DNA of 64,000 nt from Aedes albopictus (GCF_035046485.1 NC_085137.1:6921977-6985976); one strand, 5' to 3'. Positions 44,366 to 56,995 are shown, counted from the first letter of the stretch. Numbers and translations are program-made. Notes: generated from the sequence alone by a model not told the origin.

Positions 44366-44628
44366 AAGTTAATTAATTCCTTTGTAAAGTGAGATGGTGT
44401 TTCTTAACTTGCTGCAGATAAAGATTATGTCAATTATGGTATTTACCATAATGCATTTTGCTCTTGTTATAATTCTAGTGACTTCCATTGAGTTGTGACT
44501 CACAATCCGATAAAATATCTAACTGTTTTGGTACCTGGTATCTGTCCTTTGTAAAACCCCCAAATCCACTCTGACATATGAAGCAGAAGCAACATTATTA
44601 TCACGTATCCTAATCACCTTTGCAGTAT

Positions 44629-45379
44629 CCCGAGCAGGAATGAATATAACTGACACATAACTGGAGCATACCAAAGTCAGGTATCATACAAAAACAAGGT
44701 ATTGGTCGGTTATCAAGGTATTGAAAATAACTTATTTTGGTGTTTTGTATGTAGGTATTGATAAAATACTTCAACGAGTTATTGGTTTAGTTTTGAGGAC
44801 TGCTTGAGGTATTATTCAAGCATGGAAAAATCGCCGAATATTATTTTTGCCATACCTGATGTCATTATTCACGCGTTGTGCACAGAATACACACCAGTTA
44901 TTATTTTATGTATTTTACTTCTTATGCAAGGCTACATAATACCTCGTTCAGGTAGTAATTTTTTTTTTAATTTTGTAATTTAGCTTTATTATTAACGATA
45001 ACCGTTTAGTGTATACACTTTGAATCGGGTCAAGGAAACTTATAGTAGAAACTTAATACATTGGAAGGTAATAAAATTTAAACTACATTAGGTAGGTAGT
45101 AGGTAGGGAAGTGGAACCATCTCGGCAGGGGTCCTATTTTGGGCACTTTTCTGCTATAACTGAGCCAATTCTGAACCAATTGACACAATTTTTGGAGCGC
45201 GATGAGATACGTATAGTATCTAGCCGTGTACAAAATTTCAAGTCAATTGGTTTGGAATTGACTGAGTTATAGCGAAGAGAGTCCAAAATACCGGCCACTG
45301 CCCAAGTGGTTCGCTACCCTATTGGATTTTCAATACCTGAGTAGAGTAAGGTATTCTTCAGCTATTTTCTCCTGCTCGG
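44629..45379. mobile_element. CCCGAGCAGG-ended element in duplication unit 1
   Basis: Left end CCCGAGCAGGAATGAATA, right end TTCTCCTGCTCGG. The interior is rich in GGTATT and AATACC phrases in inverted halves. It holds the 45106-45319 MITE. Confidence 0.6.
45106..45319. mobile_element. 214-bp TA-flanked palindromic MITE
   Basis: TA lies at 45104-45105 and 45320-45321. The ends are GGGAAGTGGAACCA and, inverted, GGGTAGCGAACCACTTGG. The interior has a second hairpin with CTGCTATAACTGAG and GAACCAATTGACACAATTTT arms. This core is the same as the hairpin at 2415-2535 in the 1.18-kb element. It is absent from duplication unit 2. Confidence 0.8.
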
Positions 45380-45786
45380 AAGGCCATTAACAACGAATGT
45401 AGCACGCGCTAATGGAACAATCTTCTCATCAATTACGTTTGGTATAGCCACTACTGAATACGTCAGTACGTCACATTCATCCTGATGATACGTTTGTGGT
45501 TTTCAAAACTACCATGACGCTGGCAGTTAATTAATTCCTTTGTAAAGTGAGATGGTGTTTCTTAACTTGCTGCAGATACAGATTATGACAATTATGGTAT
45601 TTACCATTATGCATTTAGCTCTTGTTATACTTCAAGTGACCCACATTAAGTTGTGTCCCACAATCCGATAAAATATCTAACAGTTTTGGTACCTGACATC
45701 TGTCCTTTGTAAAACCCCCAAATCCACTCTGACACATGAAGCAGAAGCAAAATTATTATCACGTATCCTAATCACCTTTGTAGTAT

Positions 45787-46163
45787 CCCGAGCAGGAATG
45801 AATATAACTGACACATAACTGGAGCATACCAAAGTCAAGTATCATACCAAAACAAGGTATTGGTCGGTTATGAAGGTATTGAAAATAACTTATTTTGGTG
45901 TTTTGTAGGCATTGATAAAATACTTCAACGAGTTCTTGGTTTGGTGTTGAGGACTGCTTGAGGTATTATTCATGCATGGAATATTATTTAGGTATTGCCA
46001 TACCTGATGTCATTATTCAAGCGTTATGCACAGAATACACACCAGGTATCATTTTATGTATTTTATCTCTTATGCAGGGCTTCAGAATACCTCATCCAGA
46101 TAGTAGGTGTTCGGTTTTCAATACCTGAGTAAGGCATTCTTCAGCTATTTTCTCCTGCTCGGG
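45787..46163. mobile_element. CCCGAGCAGG-ended element in duplication unit 2
   Basis: Left end CCCGAGCAGGAATGAATA, right end CTCCTGCTCGGG. This is the uninterrupted version of the element in unit 1 and shows its original size of about 377 bp. Confidence 0.65.
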
Positions 46164-46306
46164 AGGTCATTAAGAACGAATGTAGCACGCGCTAATGGAA
46201 CAATCTTCTCATCAATTACGTTTGGTATAGCCACAACTGAATACGTCAGTACGTCACATTCATCCTGATGATACGTTTGTGGTTTTCAAAACTACCATGA
46301 CGCTGG

Positions 46307-47059
46307 GCCAAACTATTAATCCTACCAACAAAACCACTTCGTCCCACGTGCGCAAGTTGCCGCTCGCTGGGCGAAGATTTTCAATCAATTTCAAAACAAT
46401 TTTCCTCACCACAAGCAACTAATCTGTGTGAGCCATAACCGGGCCCAAATAACAAGATAATCACCGCCCTTATCCGGTCTTCGTCGTCGTCAGTTGGTAG
46501 GTTGTCGTTCCATTCCACAAAATAATAAACAACTTTCGCGCAATGGGAGGCTTTCCCGAGAGGGGCACACCCCCGTTAAGATCCACGTGTCATTCTCGAT
46601 GTCAACCGGATTTCTGGCAGCTTTGATTTTGCCATAACTTTGGGAGAGTGGTTGAGAAAAACTTTGCCCTGCTACTACAGTCCGTTGGTGCCGACGACCG
46701 GGGTGGCCATTTCAAGGGCTTAAGAGGGACATTCACGTCCAGAAAGTCACGTTTGCTCTATTAACCTTATCTTCTTTATCAATTTATCGGAGCACCTGTC
46801 CGAGTGACTGGTTGGGAGACAAGCTATGCGACAGCATCGTTGCGATTGGCTTGACACCGGAAAAGTTTCGATGGCTTTTTGCGAAACATGTAGGATTGCG
46901 TGTGATAGATTGTTGAGCCGCAGTAGGACATCCTCTAAACTACGTACAAATTTCAATTTACAGTAGATACGCAGGATAGTCATTGTGAGATTTCTTCGGT
47001 ATCTATATTGAACTTTAGATTTTTTTGTAATATTCCTTTTCAATTTCTTGCAAACAATC
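46307..47059. other. unrecognised, possibly single-copy sequence
   Basis: Less AT-rich than its surroundings, with no repeats I can see within the window. A 98-codon minus frame (46747-47043) has no recognisable domain. Confidence 0.35.
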
Positions 47060-47589
47060 TAGTAAGAAATCATTAACTTTAAAAGGATTTTTTTTAGAAA
47101 ACTCATTCAAAGATTCGTTTGTATTTTACAAATGATTTTCCAAAGAATCCTTCCAGAAATATCTTCAGTGGCAAATAGATTTTTTTTCGGAAAATTCCCC
47201 TGAGATTGTTTCATGAATCGGCTCTATCATACATCATCTCACACAATCCTTTAGAAGCTTCTACTGTAGTTTTTAAAGAAAGTTATACGGTAGTTCTTCC
47301 AGCAATTTCCTCGGAAAATCATCCACAATGTTTTGTTTGGTTTCACCAAAGATTTATTTGATAAATTACCCAAAGATTTGATAGGGGTTTTCATAAAGCC
47401 TCCGATGTAAATTTCTTCAAAGATTTTATCAGCAAGAAATTCACCATCAGATTCCTTCAGGAAATTCTCTATAGGATTTTTAGGAATTTATTTGGAGACA
47501 TTTTCAAGGTTTTTTTTTTCAGCAATTCAGGAGTTCCTTCAAGAATTGTTCAAGTAATTTTATTTCTCAAAACCTCTGGAATCTCAACA

Positions 47590-47660
47590 AGTGCTGTCCA
47601 TAAACTACGGAGATTCATTTTTGGCCATCTTAGACTAACCCCGTCGCACCTCGTTAACAT
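47590..47660. mobile_element. truncated half of a CTGTCCATAAACTACG MITE
   Basis: GTGCTGTCCATAAACTACGG and TTTTTGGCCATCTTAGAC match one end of the MITE at 35020-35184. The other end is missing. Confidence 0.55.
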
Positions 47661-48054
47661 GCCCACATAGTGTAGGACCTGATCTTTCATTAGCTGTTGT
47701 TTTAGTATGCTTTTTTATAGAATGTTCGTAGAAGGACAAAATTAGAACAACATATGTACATGCCTTCAAGTATTTAACTTTTGTCATGAACAATCGTTAG
47801 TTATGATGGACAGGGATTCATACAGAAATTTCTCCAAAGTTAATTTCAGGAATTTCATCAGCTAATCTAACAAAAAGAAACATATGGAAACGATTCCTTC
47901 AAAAATAAATAAAAATACTATTTGCAGGCTTTTACAGTTATTTTATCAGAATTATCTTCGGGAATTTCTTCTGCAAATTCTCTATCGATTCTATTAGGAA
48001 ATTTTTAGAAACTTTATTTAAAATTTCTTCGGAGATTCCTTTAACTTTTCAGGA

Positions 48055-48155
48055 CGCGCGCCTTTTTAATCCTGAAACTGCACCGCGTTCTCGCTGTATA
48101 CGACGAGCAAGGTATTTTGGTAGTATTGTACTTTTTACAACGGCGCCTGCTCTGT
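48055..48155 (-). repeat. short dispersed repeat, copy 1
   Basis: The minus strand carries GCCGTTGTAAAAAGTACAAT and an ACGCGGTGCAGTTT block, matching 55733-55835 on the plus strand. Confidence 0.5.
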
Positions 48156-48960
48156 AGGGTCAAGAATATTTCCTAAATTTTGCCAAGATTTTTTTAGATT
48201 TTTTCTTGAAAATTTTGTACAAGGAATCAGTTTCCTCATGGATAGGTTTTGAACTATCTGCAGAGATTTCTTCAGAGGTTTTAATGGATTTTTTGCATAT
48301 TTCTTTGGGATTTTCTAAAAATTTAATTCCAGGATTTTTTCTTGTGACAAGGATTCTTTCAAAAGTTTTTAGATTCAAAAATTTTCCTAGATTTTTCAGG
48401 ATTTTTGAAAAGATTTCTACAGCAAGTTATACAGCTTTTTTTTCAGAAATTCGTCGCTGGATTCTTGCTGGAATTCATTTGATCAGTTCAATATCAAATT
48501 TACCGTGATTCTTTCGAAAATTAAAAAAAAATGTTCTTGATTTTTTTTTAAGTATTTTTCTTGAGATTTCTTCAGATTTTTTTCCAACGTTCGTAGCACG
48601 CAGTTCCCTTGGATTATTACCAAGAATCTTGAAATAATTCAAAAGAATTATTAAGAAACTCTTACTGAGATTTCTTACGCTATTTTCGATAGATAACTTT
48701 GTGAATTTTCTCGATATTCCATTAGCTACCACAAAGTAATATAGGATGTTAAATAAGACGAAAATGTCCTGGCGGTTATATGTATGTGTTTTTATACAAC
48801 CGCGTGCCACTGCTATTCGTCGTTTCTTAAAAAATATCTCCAATGATTCTTTAATTATTTTCAAAGAAATTTCGTACAGAATTTCTGAAGAGGTTCCGGA
48901 AATTTTGTAAAGGTTCATTCAGGAATTTCTTTACAGGCTCCTTTGGGAATTTCATTTTTT

Positions 48961-51530
48961 TTTTTGCAGGACGTCTACTATACCTACATCTGTACCATAC
49001 AACAACGTTTAAAAAATGTGCTGGTTTAGTTTATGTATTTGTGAGATTTGTACTCTTAAAATAGTGAGAAGGTGCATAAGTCAGAAATTGTGGCGGCAAT
49101 CTTGGGATTCTAACAAGCTTTCCCTTAACATCAGAACATCCTGACTCTAGTTTTTTTTCAATCCAGCATTGTTGATCGAAGTTGACGTCGTTGTTAGGGT
49201 TCTCTCTCCAAAAAAGTTTGGATGTATGGAATGATATGATTGGTTGTAAATTATCCTAAATTAAAACTGTCTTCGTATTTGCTGTCACCACTCAAGCTAA
49301 ACTTTGCTTTAATGTAGCAACTTTATTAAATGGGAGAGAAAGTTAACACTAGTTTACAGCATTTTTGAACTCGGTAAGCTGATGGTCATTTTTGGTGTAG
49401 AATCATGCCCTGAGCTCAAAAAGGTGAAGGAAAAAAATTAGAGTAGAGCGGAAATTTTTTCGACGTTCCTTACAAGGTTGATGATTTGAAATCGATTTTT
49501 GTTCTATTTTTAAGCAAAGTCGCTCACTTCACACATCTCATTCTCTGTAATCAATGCTCCGATTGAGCTGAATTTTTTACTGTAACTCGCCTACATATAA
49601 TATGTCAAATAAACGTCGAGAAAGAATTTTTAGATTGTTTTTTTCTTATTGAAAAAAAAAATACATTTCTTCATATATTTTTGGAAATTTTGCTAAAATT
49701 TAAGGAGATCGTCCCAAAAGCTCGTCAATGTCTTGAATTTCGTCAATCCGACGCAAAACCTGCATTCAGATGATCGAATGGTATTGTATTCAGCTTTTAA
49801 TTTATGGAAAAAGATTTGAAATTGGTGGAACAAAACGCAAGATATTTGAATTTTAGTAAATTTTATATTTTAAACAATTGTAAAACTCGATATTGAGCTA
49901 AAACTCAAAAACTGCTCTACTTAAAAATTTTTGAAGCGCGGTTTCGAAATCAGCACTGAATTGTACTTCAAAAATGTTGGTGGATGACAGAAGTTCACGA
50001 CTTTCGTTTTGTTTTGTAAACTAGTGTAATTGCCGTTCAATTATAACTGTTGCCAACCGCTTTGTAGAGAGGACATGATAGCGACAGAACTACTGCATAG
50101 TTCCACATGGTCGATGGCAGACTGAAAGCAGCAACAAAAGACATCGGGGATGAGAAATGCTTTCAACATTTCTAATATTCCCTGAACATGAGGATAGCGT
50201 GGTTGAGAGGCTTAATTTACATGGCACTAGAACCTAGCACAGCTATGTGATATGTATGTGTGTTTCCCTTGTATATCGTAAAAGCCTACTCATGGTACGA
50301 GATGGTCATGGTAAAATATGAGTCACACAACAGCTATAAAATATTCATAAATAATAAAACTTTCACCATAACCAGAGCAAACCATCGAAATTCCCACGCA
50401 GGATAACTCTACTACTAGTGTTCTTTGAATCGACAATTATATATCATCCCAAAGTGAAATTGAATTGAATTGAAAAGGCTTCATAATCGGCATTACGCAG
50501 AAAATCTGCTAAACTGCTTCACTAAAACCGCCACAACACTTGACTTACTTGAAGACTGAAATAGCAACACATTATTGCTCCTAGCCCGGCTGGAATGCCA
50601 TCCATAAATTATTCAAAGGGTAAGAAGAGTAAATTGAAAAGATAAGCTGATGAAATTGATTGAGCACGGGCCTTGAGGCAAGTTTGATCTAAATTGAAAA
50701 TTATGTTGATTCCGATGGTTGTTGTAGTGGTCTGCCGAAAGGTGGGGCTATATAACAAACAGGTGAGTTTTCGACAGTATAATTGTTTCTTTGTTATCTG
50801 TGTGTCAGACATTATGATAACGTTTGTTAAATTAATGTAGACCAAATCACTTGTAATTTACAAGTTGTAAATAATAGCCGTAAAAATGAATAATTGTACC
50901 GATGGATTCATTCTCTTTGATTGCCATTTTTCCTTATAAAACTGTGACCGGTAAAGAAAAAGTGGGCTACATTTCTGAGTTGGGCATCAAATTCAATATC
51001 GCTTTGTACCACTTCTTGAAAGTGTTCAAAAAAAAAAAATCGAGCATCATCGCAAGGAAAACAATAAAACCATTACTCAAAAACAAACCAGCTGCACCAG
51101 TTATAGAGCTCTCGAGAAACAGTAAAAAGATAGAGTTTCACAATCCAACGAGCGCAACACAAATTGAGCACAAAAGTGGAGATACAATCGGTAGCAGAAA
51201 GACAAAACCCACCAACTGCTGGAAAGCTAGAAATAGAAGCTGCTGTACGCGAAAAAAAAAAAAATGATGATTCTCTGAGCTAAGGCAAAAACCGGACGCT
51301 GTTTTGCCATCGTGGAATCATGAACAGTTAAAGCGATTCTGTAACCGTTTGTTGTTTATTTTGTGCGGGTATAAATAATCCAATATGCTAATGAAGATTT
51401 TGTTTCTCACATCGAAAGCAATTGGGTTAAATCCATGCATTGTTCTGTGTTAGTTTCTGGTGCTTTGATTAGGCATCATTTTCAAATTATGTAACGCTCT
51501 AGGAGAAGGAGAGGGTTCAGCCGCATGATA
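48961..51530. other. no recognised gene
   Basis: AT-rich, 2.6 kb. The longest plus frame (50902-51267, 121 codons) encodes a Lys-rich protein with no known domain, and its end is driven by an A-rich tract. I do not call it. Confidence 0.35.
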
Positions 51531-51975
51531 CCCGACTAGGAAATTGTAACAAAAATATTACATAATCCTAACAAATCATGATTGTGATATGAACATGTTC
51601 AACATTCTTGGTGTTTTCAAAATACTATAACTCAACTCAATTATATCACATTATGTTATAAATGTTGTTTCATAACTCATTGTATTATAATTTAGTTTTG
51701 AATCATCGACATTTGGAAAATATTGTAACAAAATTATATCAAATTATGATAGAAACCAGCAATCCTGAGGCTAAAATTCATATCACATTTTGTTATAATT
51801 TTGATATGATTATAAAAAATAGGTTATAATATTGATTACACCAGTATAGTTTTTGTTGCAACTTTAGTTATTTTAACATCATCCTGCAGCTAGTTTATAA
51901 CATAATAAGTTAGAGAGAAATATTATAACATCATAACACAATATGATACAAACTTGATATGATTGTCTAGTCGGG
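51531..51975. mobile_element. 445-bp TA-flanked element with CCCGACTAG ends
   Basis: TA lies at 51529-51530 and 51976-51977. The ends are CCCGACTAGG and CTAGTCGGG. The interior is a run of TATAACA, ATATCA and TTGTTATAAT phrases, inverted about the middle. The ends resemble the CCCGAGCAG elements. Confidence 0.8.
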
Positions 51976-52600
51976 TACAGCCCAGAAAAAAATGTTAGGT
52001 TTTTCTTAGAAAAGAAGAAAGAAGAGACTGCAAAAAAAACTGACAATTTCAACGTTACGTAAATTCTTTAAGAATTCCTAAAAAGTTGCGATATTTCTAA
52101 AGAATTCCTAAGAAACGTTAGAAGACATGATGATGAAAGAACCAAATAAATTCCGGAGATAGAGGGGAGAATTCTGGAACAGTTTGCCAGAGCAACCTAA
52201 GAAAAATACCAACGGAATTCCACATGAAATTATCCTTGACAAATTTGTGAATAAATTGTTATTATTGATTTCATTTGAGAGTTTAGGGAAATTCCCCAAG
52301 CAAAATTTGAACAATTTCCTCTAGAAGATTTTGAATACTAGAAGACTTATAACTTCAAAAATTTCCCAACTAATTACTTTAGATTATTTCATTTTCTTTT
52401 GCAACTTCAATAGGAATTCCTCCAAAAATCGTTCTAACAGACTTCTCCGACAATACCATGAGGATTTCTATAACGAATCTACGGAAGTGTTGTTGAAGAT
52501 GTCATCGCTGGAATTTCCAAAGAAAATAAATGTTTCTAGCTTCTTTAGAGAAATACCCAAGAACAGTGGTTCATAGTCAACAAGGAACAGAAGCCAGTTT
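51976..52600. repeat. diffuse degenerate repeat of the AGGAATTCC type
   Basis: AAGAATTCCTAA, GGAATTCC and AAATTTCC phrases recur at short intervals. No gene. Confidence 0.55.
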
Positions 52601-53396
52601 ACTTGTAAGATTCTATTCATCTAATCAACAAGTTTCGTAATCGCATCCCGAAAACCGACATGATGATTGGTATGTACCTACGTTTTGTTTCTGGTCCGTG
52701 GTTGGCGAAATTCGGCCAAAAACACATACGGTAATATGGAAAAAAGCCTCCCAACTAATACATATGTTGGTTTAGAACTAAACGCATGGTGAACTGTAGA
52801 AACAACCACACACCGAAACAGTTCCTAATATAAAACTACATGAGCCAGCCAGCTGAAGAATTGTTCCGTGAACTCTGGTCGATGCGATGACAACGACAGA
52901 GCACACACAGGTAGAGTTTAGCGAGAAAGTTCGCAGAGCTCGAATGAAACTTCAAATCGCATATCGAAATAAAGATGACCTGGGAAAAATGTGTTACCGG
53001 ATTTTTTTTTCTGTTGTATGTTCGATTGTAACATGTAAATATTTGCTAAACCTAATAAACATTTATAGGGTTCTTCTATCGTTCAGGTGGAATGCAACCC
53101 TAGCAACCGGAGTAGTTGCATATTTTTAGGTCAATTCTGGCGAAAAATAACTGCAAGACAGGCAAACCGGTCCCTAGCACGGACATCAAAATGCAGCCGT
53201 CTTGTAATAAGACCCGATTCGAGATGGCCCATTAGGATTAGTTTTCCTAGACAACATCAAGCTATGAAAACAGAATAAATACTGTTAACAAAAATGCAAT
53301 CAGCTGATGGACCAAAACCAATAAATGAAACCTGTGAGTATCAAATTTATGTTTTATGTGTGTGTCGTGCATTATTGTGTAGTCGTGCATTATTGT
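52601..53396. other. no recognised gene
   Basis: Mixed-composition sequence. Around 53062 a TTTATAGGGTTCTTCTATCG phrase resembles the arm of the following palindrome, so part of it may belong to a related element. Confidence 0.35.
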
Positions 53397-53652
53397 GAAT
53401 TTATAGTGTTCTGTCTCATTTTTCGCGAGGACAAGTGAAAAATAAAATAGAACATTTATAGGGTTCCATTATTGTTTGTTCGTGATATGGCACCCAACGT
53501 GGGCCATGATTTATTCTATTTATTTTATTTGTAATAATGCCGCCCCACGTTTGGCGCCATTTTACGTGAATAATATGGAACCCTACAAATGCTTCTATTT
53601 TATTTTTCGCTTAGCGCCCAACGCGAAAAACAAAACAGAACACTACAAATGC
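53397..53652. repeat. palindrome with repeated GGCGCCCAACG-like motif
   Basis: The arms pair: TAGTGTTCTGTC...AAAAATAAAATAGAACATTT...AGGGTTCCAT on the left and the complement on the right. GGCACCCAACGTGGG (about 53489), its inverted version CCCCACGTTTGGCGCC (about 53543) and GCGCCCAACGCG (about 53613) recur. GGCGCCCAAC is like primer-binding sites of LTR elements, but no LTR could be delimited. Confidence 0.6.
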
Positions 53653-53658
53653 ACAACA

Positions 53659-53812
53659 GGGGCCATCCATAAACAACGTGGTCATGTTGGGGGGAGGGGG
53701 GGGTCCACGGTCCATACAAATTAAAAAAAAATGAATGAGCGAAAGACCACACGTGGGGGGGGGGGGGCTCGGAATCTCCCAAAAAATGACCACGTGGTTT
53801 ATGGACAGCCCC
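53659..53812. mobile_element. 154-bp MITE, GGGGCCATCCATAAACAACG ends
   Basis: Inverted ends: CCATCCATAAACAACGTGGT against ACCACGTGGTTTATGGACAG. G-runs flank the centre. Same family as 35020-35184. A clear TTA duplication is missing here (ACA/AAA). Confidence 0.8.
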
Positions 53813-54302
53813 AAACATAAATTTGATATAACACGAAATATATACATATAAATATATATGCCCTGTTATCCAAATCAATAACAATTTCCTACTACAGGAT
53901 GACGTGGCCATTATTACATTTTTTTTTCTTTTTTTTTTAGATTTTACCTTGGAGGGCACAAAAATATATTAGTTTTAGCTAACACCATATTTTTTTTATC
54001 AATAATGAATGCTTACTGACGGAGATACCGTTAAAACAAGAAACATTCCATTTGAGAATCTTGGATCTTAAGGGGAAACGTCAGAAAATACAAATTTGGC
54101 TTCCACAATAGCCGACATGAGCCCCTACTCCCGTTTTCAAGAGCACTAATATTAAAAATTAATGAGCAAATGCACTCGATTTGGTTTATTTTCCTCTATT
54201 CTCAAATGAGCAAGGATAAACAAATTCAGCGCGATTCTGTTTTTCTTTCGGCAGATTTCTGCCTTTGAAGTTTAAAAAGACCACTAAAGTTACATCTATA
54301 TA
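53813..54302. other. no recognised content
   Basis: AT-rich spacer with a TATATA run near 53840. Confidence 0.35.
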
Positions 54303-54517
54303 GGGTATTGGTTCCCTTATTAAGCATGTGGCTCCCATTTTCATCCCACGAAAAACAAAGGATTGAAGCGGTGTTTGTTTTGTTTCTTATTTTTGTATTT
54401 TTTGTTAAAAGTGAGCACCAATGAAAACAAAAAGAACGGAATCAATCGGTGCCGTAATCGCTTGTTTTCGAATAGGATGAAAATGGGAGCATGAGATCAC
54501 TGATGGCACACATACCC
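54303..54517. mobile_element. 215-bp TA-flanked MITE, GGGTATTGGTTCCC ends
   Basis: TA lies at 54301-54302 and 54518-54519. The inverted ends run for about 55 bp and include GCTCCCATTTTCATCC and its complement. There is no coding frame. Confidence 0.75.
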
Positions 54518-54519
54518 TA

Positions 54520-55010
54520 AGTAAGATGGGATTTCGTGATATTTCATGAAAATTCCTCTAGAATTTTGTTTTGAAACTCATTTGGCAGTATATTCAAAAT
54601 ATCATTCGAAAAATATCATTTTCTTTGGGAATTCCTTCATCAAATTGTCTACAGACATCTCCGGTAATACATTGAGGATTTCTTTGTTCATTGCTGGGAT
54701 ATCTTCGGATGATTTTTAAGGAATTGTCGGACTCTTATTCTATCAAAAAATATCCCAGACTTCGTTAAAGAAATACCTGAGGAATTCTTGAAAAGTACAT
54801 ATTTCAGAAGAAATTGCAAAATAAAATCCCCAGAATTATTCATGAAATCTAATAAAATGTTTTTAAATTTCTAGCAAAATAGATGGAGGATCTTCTTAAA
54901 AAATGCAAGAGGAGTACATATCATGAATATTTGCCGGAGGAAAACTTGAAGAATTTGTAATTTCAGGGATTCCTACAGCTAATTGCGGAGCAATTTCTAA
55001 TGTAATTTTC
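54520..55010. repeat. diffuse degenerate repeat of the AGGAATTC type
   Basis: TTTCAGAAGAAATTG, GAAATACCTGAGGAATTC and similar phrases; same class as 57240-57960. Confidence 0.5.
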
Positions 55011-55199
55011 ATAGGTTTTCCCGAAATACACTGGAATCTGTTTTTTATGCACATGGGTGGCGCTGTATAAATCAAAAATGTGCATAAATTTAAAAAAGGC
55101 ATAAAATGAGGGAGTTTTAATTTTAATTATTTTTTTCATAAACTAAGTTAGCGCTTTAATGAGGAAACTTTGCTCGCGATAATAAGTCTTGTTTATGTG

Positions 55200-55925
55200 C
55201 ATTTGAAATGGGAACAAACGGGTTTCCAGGAAGATCCCAGAGAGCCTTAAAGAAGGGGTTTCAGGGGTTGTTTCAGGGGATTTCAGGAGTCTTTTAAGGG
55301 CGTTTTGACAGGGGTCGTTAGCGCCTCAGTTGGATTACGGGATAATGAGGGTAACTATGGCATCAGCGTCCAGGGAAAGTTAGAAGTAGAGCAAAGAGAG
55401 GATGCAGAGGTGTTTCAGGGGTCGTCAAGGAATACCAGGAGACATTAGGTGCGTGTCAAGGGGTTTCAGGAAAATAAAATGAGATCTCCGGGGCGTTTCA
55501 GGCAGTCCCAGGGTTTCATAGGGGTGCCTGGAGGCCTCAGGGGCGTTTCAAGGAGTTTTCAGAGGCCTTCAAAGAAATTCGATAGGGTTCCAGAGACAAC
55601 ACAGAACGTCTCAGGGGGTTACATGTGGCCTCAGGGGCGCTTCAAGTGGTCTCAGGGGGGTTTGAGGGGGTTTAAGGCGATACCAGGAGATCTCAGGGGC
55701 ATTTAAAGGGTGCTGCAGGGGGTGTTAGCCGTTCAGGACGTACGCCGTTGTAAAAAGTACAATACCTCCAAAAAAAAACCTCACTCATCATATGCAACGC
55801 AAACGCGGTGCACGTTTAAGACCAGACAGGCTCTCTTACTGAAAGATCAGAAGCGTTTCAGGAGGCTTCCAGGTAGCCTCAGTGACGCTTCTCAGGGGGT
55901 TGGAATGCTCAATATACTGTAACCT
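55200..55925 (+). repeat. degenerate GTTTCAGGGGCG repeat, forward
   Basis: Phrases such as TCAGGGGCGTTTCAGG, GGGGTTTCAGG and GGTCTCAGGGG recur about every 15-35 bp. A short piece at 55733-55835 matches 48055-48155 in reverse. The 85-codon frame at 55449-55706 is a by-product. Confidence 0.7.
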
Positions 55926-55971
55926 GTTCTAGGCATGTTCAGAAATTGAGTTTCTGCCAGCTTTTCTCAAG

Positions 55972-56196
55972 TGGAGCCTCGTAGCCGTGCGGTTAGGGTC
56001 ACCAACCTTCTAATCGCACCATGCTATGGGGTGAGGGTTCGATTCCCGCTCCGGGCGATGAAACTTTTTGTGAGGATAGTTTCATCTCCGTATCCACTGG
56101 TGCATGCTCCGTGTGTCCCTTGTCTAGTGTTAAGTTTCATTCAGTCTGTGCAGCCTCTGGCTGAAGACGGTGTCCGCGTCTTTCTAAAAAAAAAAA
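55972..56196 (+). mobile_element. tRNA-derived SINE with CAGTCTGTGCAGCC tail and poly-A
   Basis: The head has TAGCCGTGCGGTTAGGG (A-box region) and GGTTCGATTCCCGCTCC (B box). The tail CAGTCTGTGCAGCCTCTGGC is shared with 26862-27080. It ends in A11. Confidence 0.82.
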
Positions 56197-56199
56197 TGG

Positions 56200-56995
56200 G
56201 ACCTCTGTGCGGCGTTTCAGACGGTCTCATGATTGTCTGTCTCAGAGAGGGTGGGGTTCCAGGAAGCCTGAAGGACTCTTCTATAGGTCTCAGAAGGGCT
56301 CCAGGGAAGTTCCAGAGGTCATCAGGGGTGCTTCAGTGGGTCTCAGCGGGGGTATAGGGGGTAAGTAGGAAGTTTTTACAGGTCGCAGGGGCGTTTAAAT
56401 ATCTCAGGGGCATTGCAGGGGGTACTAGTGGATCCAGACAATTCTGAAACCCATTGAGACCCCCTAAAAACCCGTTGGACTCACTTGAAGGCCTCTGAAA
56501 ACCCCTTGAAATGCCCCTACGATCTCCAGATACCCCTATGAAATCAGCTAGGAACAGGAACGCCTGAAATGCGCCTGATATCTCCTGGCAGCCTCCCCCA
56601 GAAACTCCCCGGGACCTCTTGAAACGCCCTTGAGATTTCCGGTACCCTCTGACACTCGCTGAAACGCTCCTGAGGCCTGTAAAGAATAAGCTATTGTTGA
56701 AGTTCACAAATAAATTAAATCTAAAAAAAACCCTTAAACCCTCTGGACCACCCCTAGAACCCCTGGAGACCCCCTGAGGACTCTTCAAATGCCTCTAAAA
56801 TTCTATCAGACCTCCTTGAAGGCCACTGATGATCCCTGAAACGCTCCTAAGACCTCCAGGTGCTCATCTGAAACCCACTGGGGCCGCCTGAAACACCTCT
56901 GAAATCTCCTGGTAACTCTTCTGAAACCCATTGGGACTCCATTAAAACGTCTCTAAAATCTCTTGATGCATTTCTAAAACGCTCCTGTAACCTTC
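56200..56995 (-). repeat. degenerate GTTTCAGGGGCG repeat, switching to reverse
   Basis: To about 56420 the phrases are still forward. From about 56450 they are reversed (CCTGAAACGCCC, CCCCTGAGA, CCCCTTGAAATGCCCCT). The block at 55200-55725 and that at 56450-56995 therefore form a loose inverted pair. Confidence 0.65.

Larger units (their letters stand above)
44366..46306 (+). repeat. tandem segmental duplication, two units
   Basis: Unit 1 (44366-45524) and unit 2 (45525-46306) both begin AGTTAATTAATTCCTTTG and both end CTACCATGACGCTGG. They match closely throughout. Unit 1 is longer because it contains extra sequence at about 44957-45330, including the MITE at 45106-45319. Each unit carries one CCCGAGCAGG element. 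Confidence 0.9.
47060..48960. repeat. diffuse degenerate repeat of the GGAATTTCTTC type
   Basis: Phrases such as CAGAAATTTCTTC, GGATTTTTT and GGAATTTC recur at irregular short spacing. Frames at 48160-48378, 48206-48508 and 48475-48918 are by-products. Two foreign pieces are embedded: a truncated MITE at about 47590-47660 and a short dispersed repeat at 48055-48155. Confidence 0.65.

Noticed and set aside
50902..51267. A 121-codon Lys-rich protein gene
   Set aside because: No domain is recognisable and its C-terminus is an A-tract.
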